Assembly: GCA_010909725.1 (NCBI GenBank)
Contig: JAACMV010000008.1
Coordinates: forward strand, 310,001-374,000
DNA: 64,000 nt
Source: Picochlorum sp. 'celeri'
Lineage: Eukaryota; Chlorophyta; Trebouxiophyceae
Direction: 5' to 3'
Below the pieces are notes generated by a model. It searched no databases. It worked only from the letters and a program-made list of their open reading frames with translations, and was not told the DNA's origin. The position numbers were made by a program, and so were the translations under genes. Shown here piece after piece: positions 1 to 11,191 of this stretch; the first letter of the stretch is position 1; each line of letters begins with the position of its first letter.

Positions 1-2
1 TC

Positions 3-458
3 CAATTATTCCAGGGGAGCTTATTCTTGGGGAGCATTTGCAAATTTGTACTCGGGTCTGATGCCATCTCTGGCACAAATGTATTTGTCAGCCCCCTTCT
101 CATTGGTGGATGGTGTGGCCTTGTCACCACATCATTGAATGCACTCCCAGTCGGCACTCTCGATGGTGGACGAACCATGATATCAGCATATGGCAAGACT
201 GCATTGGCATTCACCAGCCTCGCGTCATATATAGGCTTGGGACTGGGAATATTAGGAAATGCGCTTGCACTGCCATTTGGCTTGTACGTCTTAATCTGCC
301 AGAGGGAAGGAGAAAGACGGATCCAAAACGAAGTCACTGAAGTTGACGATGCACGTAAAACAATTGCTCTTGCGATTGCAGCAATCGCTGTGTGTATCTT
401 GCTGCCAGGAATCCCTGACCCAACTCAAATAGCCCTGGATTCTGGAACCTTTCTGTAA
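3..458 (+). CDS. EGY-like site-2 metalloprotease (M50 family), 3' part only
   Basis: This is the C-terminal part of a membrane-embedded zinc protease of the EGY/S2P type; the frame is open from the left edge of the window, so the 5' part lies outside. The segment NALPVGTLDGGR (about residues 53-64 of the visible part) fits the second zinc-ligand motif of S2P proteases, where the Asp of the (N)xDGG motif binds zinc. It sits among hydrophobic helices ending in IALAIAAIAVCILLPG. The first zinc motif (HExxH) must lie upstream. In plants, EGY1/EGY2 act in thylakoid or plastid envelope membranes, so this gene is one sign of a plastid. The stop is TAA at 456-458. The S2P assignment is firm; assignment to EGY rather than another S2P is inference from the PVGxLDGGR context. 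Confidence 0.75.
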   Translation, partial: QLFQGSLFLGSICKFVLGSDAISGTNVFVSPLLIGGWCGLVTTSLNALPVGTLDGGRTMISAYGKTALAFTSLASYIGLGLGILGNALALPFGLYVLICQREGERRIQNEVTEVDDARKTIALAIAAIAVCILLPGIPDPTQIALDSGTFL

Positions 459-691
459 GATTGAGATGATTCCACGTATTCAACAAACACACCAGAACCA
501 GGCTATTCAAAATTATATTATAAAAAGCATGACGTATGTAACGTAGCAACGAGAGGAATCTCGCATTACGGGAGGAATCTCTACTGCATGTTCTTTGTTT
601 TCCACTGCACAGCCCAGTCGCTTTTCATGCCATTTTAGAGCAATCAACTCCTTTTATTGATTAAAATAACATCATATGGATACTATTTGCC

Positions 692-1390
692 ATGGAAGAG
701 GAACAATGTGTGCTAATCCAAGGTTTTTGGGCTGTTTTGTGCCAAATTCTTCTCTTCTTGCTAGCGTTGTCGACGCTCGTGTATAAGAGATCCAGGGAGA
801 ATCCTAAAATACCTTATGATGTTTGGATTCTGGATGTCAGTAAGCAGATGCTCTCTTCTGGAGCTGCCCATGGCCTGGCCCTTGCTGTTGCCATCTGGTT
901 GACACTCACAAAAGACAGCAGCGTGAGCGAGTGCTCTTGGTATTCCATCATGTATTCCGTGGATACAATTCTTGGGACGCTTTTGACGTATATATTTCAT
1001 CGATTGGTGATCATCATGGCGTCGAAGAGGCTTCAGGCATCTTCTCCTGATCACCATTCTCACAATGCAGAGAGGTTTATTCTGGAATCAATTGTCACCT
1101 GTGGGCACTACGGTGATCCACCTTCGTTGCGCCGCTGGGCTTGGCAAGCTCTGGAGTGGATTTTATGTGTTCTTGCTGCAAGGAGTGTGTGTGGATTTGT
1201 CGTGTTCATGTATGCTCAAGGCCTGGAAGGCTTGGCAGCATCTCTTGATACTCTGTTTGGCCCTCACCCAACCTTGCAGTTGTATATTGTCATGATTATA
1301 TACCCACTGTGTATGAATAGCGCACAATTGTTGATTCAGGATGCTATATTGCGTGCCAAATCTATATTTGTACCAGTTTTAAGTTCGTGA
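692..1390 (+). CDS. STIMATE/TMEM110-like multipass membrane protein
   Basis: A 232-aa membrane protein with four to five hydrophobic segments, the first at about residues 13-30 (FWAVLCQILLFLLALSTLVY). Family-like blocks are VWILDVSKQMLSSGAAHGL, then a CSWY motif, then DTILGTLLTYIFHRLV. In animal STIMATE and fungal vacuolar membrane relatives the order is likewise a K-rich loop, W.FDxSKQ..S...H, ECxWY and a DTTxG helix. Animal STIMATE sits at ER-plasma membrane junctions and promotes STIM-dependent calcium entry; the algal role is unknown. The ATG is preceded by a spacer containing an AATCAA...TTGATT inverted repeat. The gene converges on the YqeH gene with only 13 bp between stop codons. The family call rests on motif recall and has not been searched. 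Confidence 0.7.
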   Translation: MEEEQCVLIQGFWAVLCQILLFLLALSTLVYKRSRENPKIPYDVWILDVSKQMLSSGAAHGLALAVAIWLTLTKDSSVSECSWYSIMYSVDTILGTLLTYIFHRLVIIMASKRLQASSPDHHSHNAERFILESIVTCGHYGDPPSLRRWAWQALEWILCVLAARSVCGFVVFMYAQGLEGLAASLDTLFGPHPTLQLYIVMIIYPLCMNSAQLLIQDAILRAKSIFVPVLSS

Positions 1391-1403
1391 TTGTTACAGA
1401 GCA

Positions 1404-3216
1404 TCATGATGTCAACTTGAGTGGGATTGGTGGACGGACAAATGCTTCAATTCCTACTGGAGCTTCAATGATGACTCGAATGGATTGACCAGGTCTAGAT
1501 GATGCACTGGATATATTCACCCATCCCGGTATTCCGGATACAGCAATGTCGGCAACTGGTATTTTTGATCCATGCGCGAAAGGTATCTTAATATTAGACC
1601 TCTTGACGACTCTGAGGCCACCACGGGCGGCAACAGATCCAGCTCCAAACCCACTGGCACTGGCAGCATCAGCCGTCTTTTCCTTTACTATATCAAGTAT
1701 TTCTCCAGTTTTGTATGGAATTGTCTCAACCCGAAGAATCTGTGGCCCGTAAAATGATAATGTAGTGTCTGGTGGACAATCAATCACGTGAATACGCACC
1801 AACCCTCCCCAGCAATAGCATGCATGCATATCGCCTTGCTCTGACACAGAGCATGGTTCAGGTGCTTGGAACGTGGAGACTCGCTTCCGCGGATGTAACT
1901 CTTTGTTCTCATCAGGTGTGAGAATATGCGGGAGGCGGTGATGTAAATGAAGCCCAGGAGTATCATACAGCGTCCCCCCTGAATGGAAAACCTCCAAAGG
2001 AATGGAAGAAAGGGTTGTCCCAGGCATGGATGATTCGACAGGCAACCGTTTTGATTTTCCTATAGCCAATGGATCGAATTGTCTACTCGTCATAGACGCC
2101 ATTTCTTTAACAAACGCTCTGACAAATGCCGACTTGCCAACATTGGCAGCACCAATAATGTACACATCTCTCCCCAACCGCTCTTGTTTGATATCTGCTG
2201 CCACTTCATCAATCCCTTCTCCCGTCTTACTACTAACAACATGCATCGATACGACTGACAACTTTTTAAATGCCAGAGAATCCTCAAACCAATCAAAGAA
2301 CGCATCGCCACAATCAACATGTCGAGGCAGCAAATCCATCTTTGTCCCTACAGCAATAATTGGGTTCTTCCCCACCAAATCTCGGACTCTGCTGAGCAAA
2401 GAACCACTAAAATCTAACAAATCTACTAACAAGACGATCAACGCCCTTGACGATCGCACCGACTGCAATTCCTCTCGGAGCTCTTGTGGCGTCGCAAGCC
2501 TCTTTTGCAATCCACGTGGCTCAACCAACTGTGCAAAATCCTCCACACCTGGAATCATTTTCCCATGACTCAAATCCTGGCATCGCACACATAACAAATG
2601 ATCCAACTGCCGATGTCGTGCCTTCTCCTCAAATTTCTCTCTATTCACATATCCAGAGCTCTCTGGATCGTCAGTCTGCAATGCAACCCCGCACCCATAA
2701 CAGCGTGCTGCTGAAACTCCCTTATTGTTGATGCGAGAGGATCTCTGCTGCTGCTCGTTTATGGAATCAACGCGCCCATCATATTCATACGATGGGTATA
2801 TATCATCTCGGGATTGGCATGATGGGTTCCGAGTCGTGCAACGAGCACCGCTACAAACCTGTGTACCACGACTCTGCTTCTGCCCAAAGACCTCTTCTAC
2901 ACCACTGATAGTCGTGTGCATCTCTTTTCCACTGCAGTCATACATGCATTAATATCGATTCTGGTGATGGTTATAAAAATAGTAATACGAAACAGTATCA
3001 GTGCATAACGTACATCGCTCTCTGTTGTTGTCGAAGAGCATGGCATGGCACACCCATGACATGTGAGGACAAGAAGGAAACACAGCGTCCCTGACACAGC
3101 ATTCTTCCTAATTTCTTGCTAACGACTACTCTGAGATTAATATAAAGTATTGCATTATACAATGAAAATGCCCCGGGATTAGTAGGATACGGCATGCTGT
3201 TGTCATGTTGAGACAT
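1404..3216 (-). CDS. YqeH/NOA1/BPG2-type circularly permuted GTPase
   Basis: A GTPase for organellar ribosome assembly. Domain order: N-terminal extension; zinc-finger-like CYGC...CVRC; then G motifs in permuted order, with G4 (GTKMDLL) before G1 (GAANVGKSAF) and G3 (DTPG). This permutation defines the YqeH class; plant BPG2 is plastidial and NOA1 relatives are mitochondrial or plastidial. The main exon is open from 2945, but I propose exons 3216-3014 and 2931-1404 with an 82-nt intron (3013-2932; donor GTACGT, acceptor CTGCAG). The phase matches (phase 2) and the junction reads QQQRAIGKEM. The new N-terminus contains a Cys/Arg/Ser-rich stretch starting MLCQGRCVSF, a plausible organelle presequence; a start at 3102 is an alternative. 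Spliced length is 576 aa. The GTPase call is firm; the first exon is inference. Confidence 0.85.
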
Positions 3217-3603
3217 ACACTGTTCTTCCAGAGGGCCATGGGGTGGCCGGGCTTCGTCGTTGTTTTTATATCCATATTACGGAGTTATTTTGCGTCGCAT
3301 GTGTCTTCCGACATGTTGATTGCCATGTCGTTTTCTCCACAGGAATGAAAATTGAAAAAATGATACAGCGCGGTATTTTCTGGACGCGTTGAAACTTGTT
3401 TTCGGGACGACCATTCGGATACAATTAGAGTCGTGCAACCGCTTTTGATACGATAGCGGACCTCAAAAACCTTGAACAGTATTTCAATTTAATTTCAATT
3501 GCGGGAAACTGAAAACAGAGCTGCTTGGAATAGGGGTTCTTTGTTTTGGCGTTTCAATTCACATTCATCGGTAACATTTCACTCATCGTCGGGGATAGGT
3601 ACT
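3217..3603. promoter_or_regulatory. Divergent spacer between YqeH and E2F genes
   Basis: A 387-bp non-coding stretch between two diverging genes, so it should hold both promoters. It has one clear inverted repeat: CGACATG at 3309-3315 and CATGTCG at 3324-3330 around an 8-nt loop. I see no TATA box, RNA gene or repeat family. A consensus E2F site (TTTSSCGC) is not obvious, so there is no sign that the E2F gene autoregulates. Confidence 0.4.
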
Positions 3604-4704
3604 ATGAGTGAGGAACTGAAAGGGAACGAAGAGATGCAAGAAGCTCTCGAGGTTGTGATGAAGGAACTTGTGCCGGACGACGCAGGGAAGAAGAAGGGCA
3701 GGAGGCAGACGTTGCGCATGCTGACGGCACATTTTCTGGGACAGTATGGAGCAGATGTGGGGGTTGAAATACATGTCGATGATGCGGCAGAGAAATTGGA
3801 CACGGTTCGCCGGAGAGTATACGATATTATGGCAGTTTTCGCGGAAGTAGGGGTTGTATCAAAGGCAGGAAAAAGCAAGTATACGTGGCATGGACAGAAG
3901 GGGGCTGAGAAGGTTGTGAATGGAGGAAAAGGACCGAGTTCTCACATGAAGGGGAAAAATCCGTCATCTCTTGGAGGCTTGACGCGAGGGATTATGTCTC
4001 ATTTAGCAAATCAGCCTGAACAATCGCATGAATTAGACCAGGTGGCGATTGCTGTGCTGGGGCTGGATGCAGACGTGCCAAATTTAAAGCCCAAACTTCG
4101 ACGAGCGTATGATGTGGCAAGCGTTCTGATAGCACTCAACATTGTGCAGGATTGCACAGCAAAGTTTCCTCAGGAGGACAACGTATCGCATGCAAAACCA
4201 AAACGATGCCTCATGTGGAGGGGGGTGCATGGAATACAGGATGCCATCAAGGAAGCAAAAGACATGAATTTCAACCTGTCGCAACAGCATAACCAACCTC
4301 TCTCTGAAGCAGCTGCAGGGCACGAGTACTATCCATATATGCAACGGTTTTTTCCCATGCCTTTCCCTGCGCAAGGTGGACCACCTATATTCGCTACAAC
4401 AAGTATGAATGATGGCACAGGTAGAGATGTTCCAACTGATGCAACCATGCATTATCAACAGTACATGCCAGACTACCTGTCCCTCTCTGCCATGAGCGAT
4501 TTCGCATCTCAACAAAATCAACAAGGTCTTCCGAACATGATGCCTGGTCACATGCTGTTTCCAATCGATATCAAATCTGGAAACATGTCTGATGCATCAG
4601 GGCAACAGTACGAGCCTCAGCAATGGATGATGCAATATTTCGCATCCATGGGGAAGGATATGGCACTGCCATCTGATGCAAAGCATCATCCACAAAACTC
4701 ATGA
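3604..4704 (+). CDS. Atypical E2F transcription factor with two DNA-binding domains
   Basis: A 366-aa putative E2F7/8 or plant DEL-type cell-cycle repressor. The first winged helix spans about residues 33-98 and contains the signature RRRVYDI followed by VVSKAGKSKYTWHG. A second lies at about 120-215, with LRRAYDVASVLIALNIVQ and a final KRCLMWRG. Typical E2Fs have one such domain plus a dimerisation coiled coil and marked box, which are absent here. Atypical E2Fs bind target sites without a DP partner by using both domains. The C-terminal 150 residues are Q/M/P-rich and low-complexity. I chose ATG 3604 (MSEELKG) because the open frame upstream has no in-frame ATG. The gene converges on beta-tubulin with 86 bp between stops. 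Family assignment is confident; repressor function is inferred from the class. Confidence 0.88.
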   Translation: MSEELKGNEEMQEALEVVMKELVPDDAGKKKGRRQTLRMLTAHFLGQYGADVGVEIHVDDAAEKLDTVRRRVYDIMAVFAEVGVVSKAGKSKYTWHGQKGAEKVVNGGKGPSSHMKGKNPSSLGGLTRGIMSHLANQPEQSHELDQVAIAVLGLDADVPNLKPKLRRAYDVASVLIALNIVQDCTAKFPQEDNVSHAKPKRCLMWRGVHGIQDAIKEAKDMNFNLSQQHNQPLSEAAAGHEYYPYMQRFFPMPFPAQGGPPIFATTSMNDGTGRDVPTDATMHYQQYMPDYLSLSAMSDFASQQNQQGLPNMMPGHMLFPIDIKSGNMSDASGQQYEPQQWMMQYFASMGKDMALPSDAKHHPQNS

Positions 4705-4790
4705 CATAAATAATATAACTTGATGATTATAGAAAGTATGTTACAACTCTATTGAAATCTACTATAGTCCTCAGGCGCGTGTATTATTAT

Positions 4791-6303
4791 TTAATACTCA
4801 TCATCATCATCATATTCGCCATCATCCACAACAGCATCCTGGTACTGCTGATATTCGGACACAAGATCATTCATGTTGCTTTCAGCCTCTGTAAACTCCA
4901 TCTCATCCATACCTTCACCAGTGTACCAATGCAAGAAGGCCTTGCGACGGAACATGGATGTGAACTGCTCACTCACACGCTTGAACATTTCCTGGATTGC
5001 TGTGGAGTTTCCGATGAATGTCGCAGACATTTTCAAGTCCTTTGGTGGAATGTCACAAATGGATGTCTTGACATTGTTTGGAATCCATTCCACAAAGTAA
5101 CTGCTGTTCTTATTCTGCACATTCAACATCTGCTCATCAACCTCCTTGGAGGACAATCTTCCCCTGAACATGGCAGATGCGGTGAGGTAACGTCCATGTC
5201 TTGGATCGGCAGCGCACATCATGTTCTTGGCATCCCACATTTGCTGAGCAAGCTCTGGTACAGTCAAAGAGCGGTACACCTGGCTTCCACGGGATGTCAA
5301 TGGAGAGAATCCAACCATGAAGAAGTGCAATCTTGGGAATGGAATCAAATTGACAGCCAACTTTCTCAAATCAGCATTCAGCTGTCCTGGGAAACGAAGG
5401 GACGATGTGATTCCAGACATGACCACAGAGATGAGGTGGTTGAGATCAGCAAAGCTTGGGTTGGTGAGCTTCATGCTCCTGAAGCAAATGTCATACAAGG
5501 CTTCATTATCCAAAATGAAACACTCATCTGCATTCTCCACGAGCTGATGAATAGACAATGTGGCATTGTATGGCTCCACAACAGTATCAGACACCTTTGG
5601 CGATGGCACAACAGAGTATGTGCACAACATTCTCTCTGGATACTCCTCTCTGATCTTACTGATCAACAATGTTCCCATTCCTGATCCAGTTCCTCCTCCG
5701 AGAGAGTGAGACAGCTGGAAACCCTGCAAGCAGTCGCATCCCTCTGCCTCCTTGCGCACCACATCCATCACAGAGTCAATCAACTCTGCTCCCTCCGTGT
5801 AGTGCCCCTTGGCCCAATTGTTTCCAGCTCCAGACTGTCCAAACACAAAGTTATCTGGCCTGAAAATCTCTCCAATAGGCCCAGCGCGAATGGCATCCAT
5901 AGTCCCTGGCTCCAAATCCAACAACACAGCCCTTGGAACATACCTGCCTCCAGAGGACTCATTGAAGTACACATTAATGCGCTCCAACTGGAGATCAAGA
6001 TCTCCATAATACTCTCCAGACGCATCCACACCATGCTCATCACAAATCACCTCCCAAAACTTGGCACCAATTTGGTTACCGCACTGTCCAGCCTGCACAC
6101 ACACGCACCCACTCGGTCAGCACCCATGTCGCCCCTTTCCTCCTCCAATCCCCATACTATGTAAAAATACAGCATCCACCAAGGCAAACGCCACCAATAC
6201 CACCGATGACGGTGGCTGATCGTCGACCAACAACAATCGCCGAGTCGTTGCCCCTGATATCACCGACACACCCACGCACCTGGACATGAACAATCTCACG
6301 CAT
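4791..6303 (-). CDS. TUBB: Beta-tubulin, two exons
   Basis: Beta-tubulin of 441 aa, close to the usual 445, forming microtubules as the alpha/beta dimer. Exon 1 is only eight codons (6303-6280, MREIVHVQ). It is followed by a 187-nt intron (6279-6093, GT-AG, phase 0), and exon 2 (6092-4791) starts [14 protein letters not shown]. The joined N-terminus [17 protein letters not shown] is the invariant tubulin GTP-binding start, and MREI is the beta-tubulin autoregulatory tetrapeptide. The GTP signature GGGTGSGMG is present. The tail is acidic and ends in DDDDEY. A very early intron after codon 8 is unusual but fits the GT/AG ends exactly. The gene diverges from the RNA polymerase III gene, from which it is separated by a 644-bp spacer. 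Confidence 0.97.
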
Positions 6304-6947
6304 CCCGAAAACAATATAATTTGTACAATTATAGCGGGGAAATGCAATTCCGTGGAGACACTGCAAAGCACAGTCAGAATGGCCGTTGTTGTTGTTGCTC
6401 TCTCGTTTTACGCGTATTGAATACCCGTATCACACAGCAGTCGCGTATTTTTAGTACCTTGATCAAACGGACACTTGTGTTTCCGATTCTTCTGGGTGGG
6501 GTGGTAGGTCTGACCAATTCTTGTCTTGGCGCCCGACCAGCGTCAGTTTGGTTCGGTTTCCCGTTGTTGGTGTAGATCCTTCAGTCAAGCACAGTGTTGG
6601 ACCGGAGGGTGAGAAGATAGATTGAAATGGTTCCGTAAATAGATATAATACATTGTTTGACTCTGCGTGCTCGGCATGGATGGGTCCATGCATCACTTGA
6701 GCGCCTCCAATCATGCATGTTGTATTGAGAAATGGACAGTAAATGCATACCGTATGCTATCAGTGAGTAATTCTTGTTCATCTTGGCAGGGTCGTATTCG
6801 AATTCCATGCATTGCGACCACCCAGCATTCATACAACCGTCTCATTCATTTTGATTACACTTTCCGATAATTGGATACATATCTTTTTGATTCTTTATCG
6901 CGTGCCAGAAGGAAACGATACATAAAAAACCGATAGATTGAGAGAAG
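6304..6947. promoter_or_regulatory. Divergent spacer, beta-tubulin / RPC2
   Basis: 644 bp holding the promoters of two diverging housekeeping genes. A hairpin with 7-bp arms (GCATGGA / TCCATGC, loop TGGG) lies at 6674-6691. A GTT run occurs near 6391. No open frame here looks like a protein family, and I found no tRNA box pair or snRNA sequence. Confidence 0.4.
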
Positions 6948-9900
6948 ATGCCGTCGACAGAATTCCCTCAGCACCAAAGGGAGGAGGAGGAGGAGAAGAA
7001 GAAGAAGAACGAGAAGACGCGGTCGATGGCGTCTTCTGTCCTCGGGATGGATGAGTCTGAATTACAGAAGCGAGCAGACGCGAAGAACATGTCTGTGGAA
7101 GGCTTGTTGAGTGAGCCTGTTGTTCGGGTGGAGGACAAGTCTGAGTTGTTGCCTGCCTTTTTAAAGGTTCGAGGGCTGGTTCGGCAGCATATCGATTCGT
7201 TTAATTATTTCATACATCAAGAGATGAAGAAGATTATTAAAGCAAAGGGGAATGAGAAGGTGACGTGTGATACGGATGCGAATTTCTATCTCAAGTATAC
7301 AAATATTTATGTGGGCAACCCTGTGATTGAGGAGGATTATATTCAGACCAAGATGACCCCGCAGCAGTGTCGGTTGAGAGATATGACATATTCTGCGCCT
7401 ATTAGTGTGGATGTGGAGTATACGCGTGGAAGAGAGATTATGGTGCGGAAGGGGAAGAATGGGCAGGGGGCGATTGCGATTGGTCGCATGCCTCTGATGC
7501 TGCGGTCTGATCGGTGTGCATTGCATGGGAAGAGTGAGAAGGAGATGGCCGAGTTGGGTGAGTGTCCTTTAGATCCTGGGGGATATTTTATTGTGAAAGG
7601 TGCGGAGAAGGTCATATTGATTCAGGAGCAGTTGTCCAAGAATAGGATTATTGTTGATGTGGATGCGCATGGGCAGATTGTGTCGTCTGTGACATCGTCG
7701 ACGCATGAGAGAAAGTCCAAGACGACGGTGGTGATTAAGCAAGGGAAGTTTTTTGTGAGGCATAATGCGTTTGTTGAGGATGTGAATATTGCCATTGTGA
7801 TGAGAGCCATGGGAGCAGAGAGTGATCAGGAAATGTTTCAGTTGATTGGTGGGAAGGAGACATTGGCGATGAAGGTGATACCGACGTTGCAAGCGTGTCG
7901 GAATGAAGGGATTGTGACTCAAAGGCAGGCGTTGGAGTGGTTGTCGAAGCGTATTAAAGGCGTGTCTGGGGCAAAGCCGACGGGGATGTTTTCGAGGAGG
8001 ACGAGGTCGGCGGTGGATGAGGCACGGGATATTCTGGCAAATGTGATTCTGTGTCATGTGCCGGTGGTCGCGTTTGATTACTCTGAGAAGATTATGTATT
8101 TGACGGTGATGGTGAGGAGGATGCTGATGGCAATTGATGATCCATCATTTATTGATGATAGGGATTATTATGGTAACAAGAGGTTGGAGTTGGCAGGAGG
8201 GTTGTTGGCACTGCTGTTTGAGGACTTGTTTAAACGTATGAATTCGGAGCTGAAAAGACAAGCAGATCATCATTTGAGCAAGTCGAATAGAGTTGCGCAG
8301 TTTGATATTGTCAAGTGTATTCGTACAGACACGTTGACCTTTGGTTTGGAGCATGCTATTTCAAGTGGCAATTGGAGCATCAAGAGATTTAGGATGGAGA
8401 GGAAGGGAGTGACTCAAGTTTTGTCTAGACTTTCTTTTATTTCAGCAGTGGGTATGATGACGCGTATTACGTCACAGTTTGAAAAGACACGGAAAGTGAG
8501 TGGTCCCAGAGCGTTGCAACCATCGCAATGGGGTATGTTGTGTCCAGCAGACACGCCCGAGGGAGAGAGTTGTGGGTTGGTTAAAAATTTAGCCTTGATG
8601 ACGCATGTCACGACAGATGACGAAGAACAGCCAATACGTATGCTATCCCGTGCGTTGGGAGTGATGCCTGTGACGATGGCATCTGGAGATGAACTTCACA
8701 GTAGGAGTGCATGTTTGGTATTCCTGAACGGTGGGATACTAGGTATTCATAGTAGACCCAAAAAGTTCATGGAATCTATGAGAAAGCTGAGGCGATGTGG
8801 GAAAATTGGAGAGTTTATTTCGATATCATCACAACATGATACAGTGCAGATTGCGTCAGATGGTGGGAGAGTGTGCCGTCCACTGATCATCTGTGATGGT
8901 GGGATCCCGCGTGTGAAAGCGTCGCATGTTCAGAAGATAAAGAATGGTATCTGGACATTTAATGACTTTCTGAGAAATGGTCTGATTGAGTATCTTGGTA
9001 GGTCGTGTGTGTTGGTTGATATCATGTGACGAGGGACTGGTTTTGAGTTTGTTGTTGATGTTGATTCTGCAGATGTGAATGAGGAAAATGATATGCTCGT
9101 CGCCTTGTATGAGAAAGACTGCTCACCAGAAACGACACATCTAGAAATTGAGCCGTTCACTATTCTTGGAGTGGTGGCAGGGTTGATACCTTATCCTCAC
9201 CACAACCAATCGCCTAGGAACACATATCAGTGTGCCATGGGAAAGCAAGCAATGGGCAACGTGGCATTCAACCAATTAGATAGGATGGATACGTTATTAT
9301 ATCTTCTTGTATCTCCACAAAGGCCTCTGTTGACGACAAAGACGATTGAGCTGGTTGGGTTTGATCGTCTAGGCGCAGGCCAAAATGCAACTGTGGCAGT
9401 CATGTCCTATTCTGGTTTTGATATTGAGGATGCCATCGTCATGAACAAAGCTTCTTTGGACCGTGGGTTTGGACGTTGTGTTGTACTTCGAAAATTCGGA
9501 ACGAATCTCAAAAAGCATGCCAATAGAACTCAAGACCGGATCACGCGTCCATCTGGGGAAGGGTCCAGGATCAGAGGCTCACGCTTCAAGGTACTGGATG
9601 CCGATGGGGTTGCTTCGCCAGGTGAGCAGCTCAGTCAAGGCGAGTGCCTAGTACACAAACAAACTCCTCTAAACACGAGAGATCCAGTTCAGAACCCTGC
9701 AGCTCTTCCTGACACAGCATATAGACAGGCCCCAGTCATGTGGCGGGGGTATCCTGGTGAGACCTGCGCAGTTGACAAAGTCTTATTGACAAGTAACGAT
9801 GAAAATTCATGCTTGGTCAAAGTATTGGTCCGACACACTCGAAGGCCGGAGCTAGGTGATAAATTCAGCAGTAGGCACGGCCAGAAAGGAGTCATAGGCT

Positions 9901-10604
9901 TGATCGTACCTCAAGCAGACATGCCATTTGCAGAGTCTGGCATCACGCCTGACCTCATCATGAATCCTCATGGTTTCCCATCCCGCATGACAGTGGGAAA
10001 AATGATAGAGCTTGTTGGATCAAAAGCAGCAGTCATGACTGGGAAATTCCATCACGGGACTGCTTTCGGGGAGGCCACAGATCAAGCGGACCGTGTCGAG
10101 ACAATCAGCAAAGAACTGATTGATGCAGGATATTCATACAGCGGTAAGGATTTTTTGTGCTCAGGAATCACGGGAGATCCCCTTGAAGCATATATTTTCA
10201 TGGGGCCAGTGTATTACCAGAAACTCAAGCACATGGTTCTTGACAAAATGCATGCCCGTGCTCGCGGCCCACGGGTTGTCCTCACTCGCCAACCAACAGA
10301 GGGTCGTAGCAGGGACGGAGGGCTTCGTCTCGGTGAAATGGAACGAGACTGTCTTATAGGATACGGATCATCTATGCTTTTACTAGAAAGACTCATGGTC
10401 TCTTCGGACCAATTTGAAGTTCAAGTATGCACCCACTGTGGACTCATGGGATACTATGATGCCTTTAGAAAGGCTGCAGTCTGCCCATCCCTGAAAATTC
10501 CAGACCACATGGCAAAGATGAAAATCCCCTACGCAGCCAAGCTACTCTTTCAAGAACTTCAGGCAATGAATATAGTCCCACGTTTGACTCTTACAGAGGC
10601 ATAA
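6948..10604 (+). CDS. RPC2: DNA-directed RNA polymerase III second-largest subunit, two exons
   Basis: The RPC128/POLR3B subunit of RNA polymerase III, which makes tRNA and 5S RNA. Exons 6948-8997 and 9073-10604 are joined across a 75-nt intron (GTAGGT...CTGCAG) in phase 1. The junction rebuilds the conserved EYLDVNEEND block. The product is 1193 aa, against about 1130 in animals; a K/E-rich N-terminal extension accounts for part of the excess, and ATG 7027 is an alternative start. Conserved blocks include [37 protein letters not shown] and the active-site region [15 protein letters not shown] [15 protein letters not shown]. They also include [11 protein letters not shown], which carries the catalytic-side Arg/His, and the C-terminal [15 protein letters not shown]. 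The C-terminal zinc site reads CTHC...VCPSL: the usual fourth Cys is Leu (see findings). Confidence 0.97.
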
Positions 10605-10649
10605 CAACAGTACTCGAGTGGATTATGTATGGTGTTTGTAATCAACAGA

Positions 10650-11108
10650 CTATGATGCTTTGGAAGAAGCAGCCATTCGCTTCTTCTCCTCTTCTAATGC
10701 CAGCTCTGCTATCGCTCGTTGCGTCTTTCGTTCTAACTTGGCTAATTTCCCCGCTATCTCTCTCCGTAAATCCCAATTCGGCTTTTTAGGAGCAACATTT
10801 GCAATGACCTCCTCAGTATCCTCTCCAATCACGTGATCAAGGTCCACCTCTGGCACCTCCTCCTCCGCAACTTTAACTTGATCAAGCTGCAGGTCATATA
10901 GATGGGGTTAATAATGCCGATATTAGAGCTGACATTGGTCTTCCATCTTGCAAGCAATGCAAAAACAACCTCAGCAACGCACCTTTTCATGTTTGATCTT
11001 CTCATCCTTGACAGAATAATTTCTAAACTTTAATACAGGCTTGTCTGCCTCTTTCGCCGCTGCTGCCTCTTTTAAAGCCTTGAGGCGAGCTTTTCTATCG
11101 TCTGCCAT
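10650..11108 (-). CDS. CCDC12: CCDC12/cwf18-like spliceosome protein, two exons
   Basis: A small pre-mRNA splicing factor of the NineTeen-complex-associated cwf18/CCDC12 family. Exon 1 (11108-10983) encodes MADDRKARLKALKEAAAAKE... to KHEK. A 96-nt intron follows (10982-10887, GTGCGT...CTGCAG, phase 0). Exon 2 (10886-10650) begins LDQVKVAEEEVPEVD and contains the family signature PKKPNWDLRREIAGKL and KLERKTQRAIAEL. The product is 120 aa and mostly helical. The gene converges on RPC2 with 45 bp between stops and lies just downstream of USP7 on the same strand. The window also encodes Prp8, another spliceosome core protein. Confidence 0.92.
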
Positions 11109-11191
11109 GTCTCATTCGTATTTTTGGCTCTATATTCAATTCTGATACGTGTTTTACAAGAGTATGTGCTACAGAAATGATATTACGTTTA

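Noticed and set aside
3499..3603. N-terminal extension of the E2F frame
   Set aside because: The open frame upstream of 3604 has no ATG; it would start at TTG.
7569..8057. 162-codon antisense frame in RPC2
   Set aside because: It lies fully inside strongly conserved RPC2 coding sequence and shows no motif.
8998..9072. RPC2 as two separate genes
   Set aside because: GT-AG ends and phase 1 rebuild EYLDVNEEND exactly, so it is one gene with an intron.
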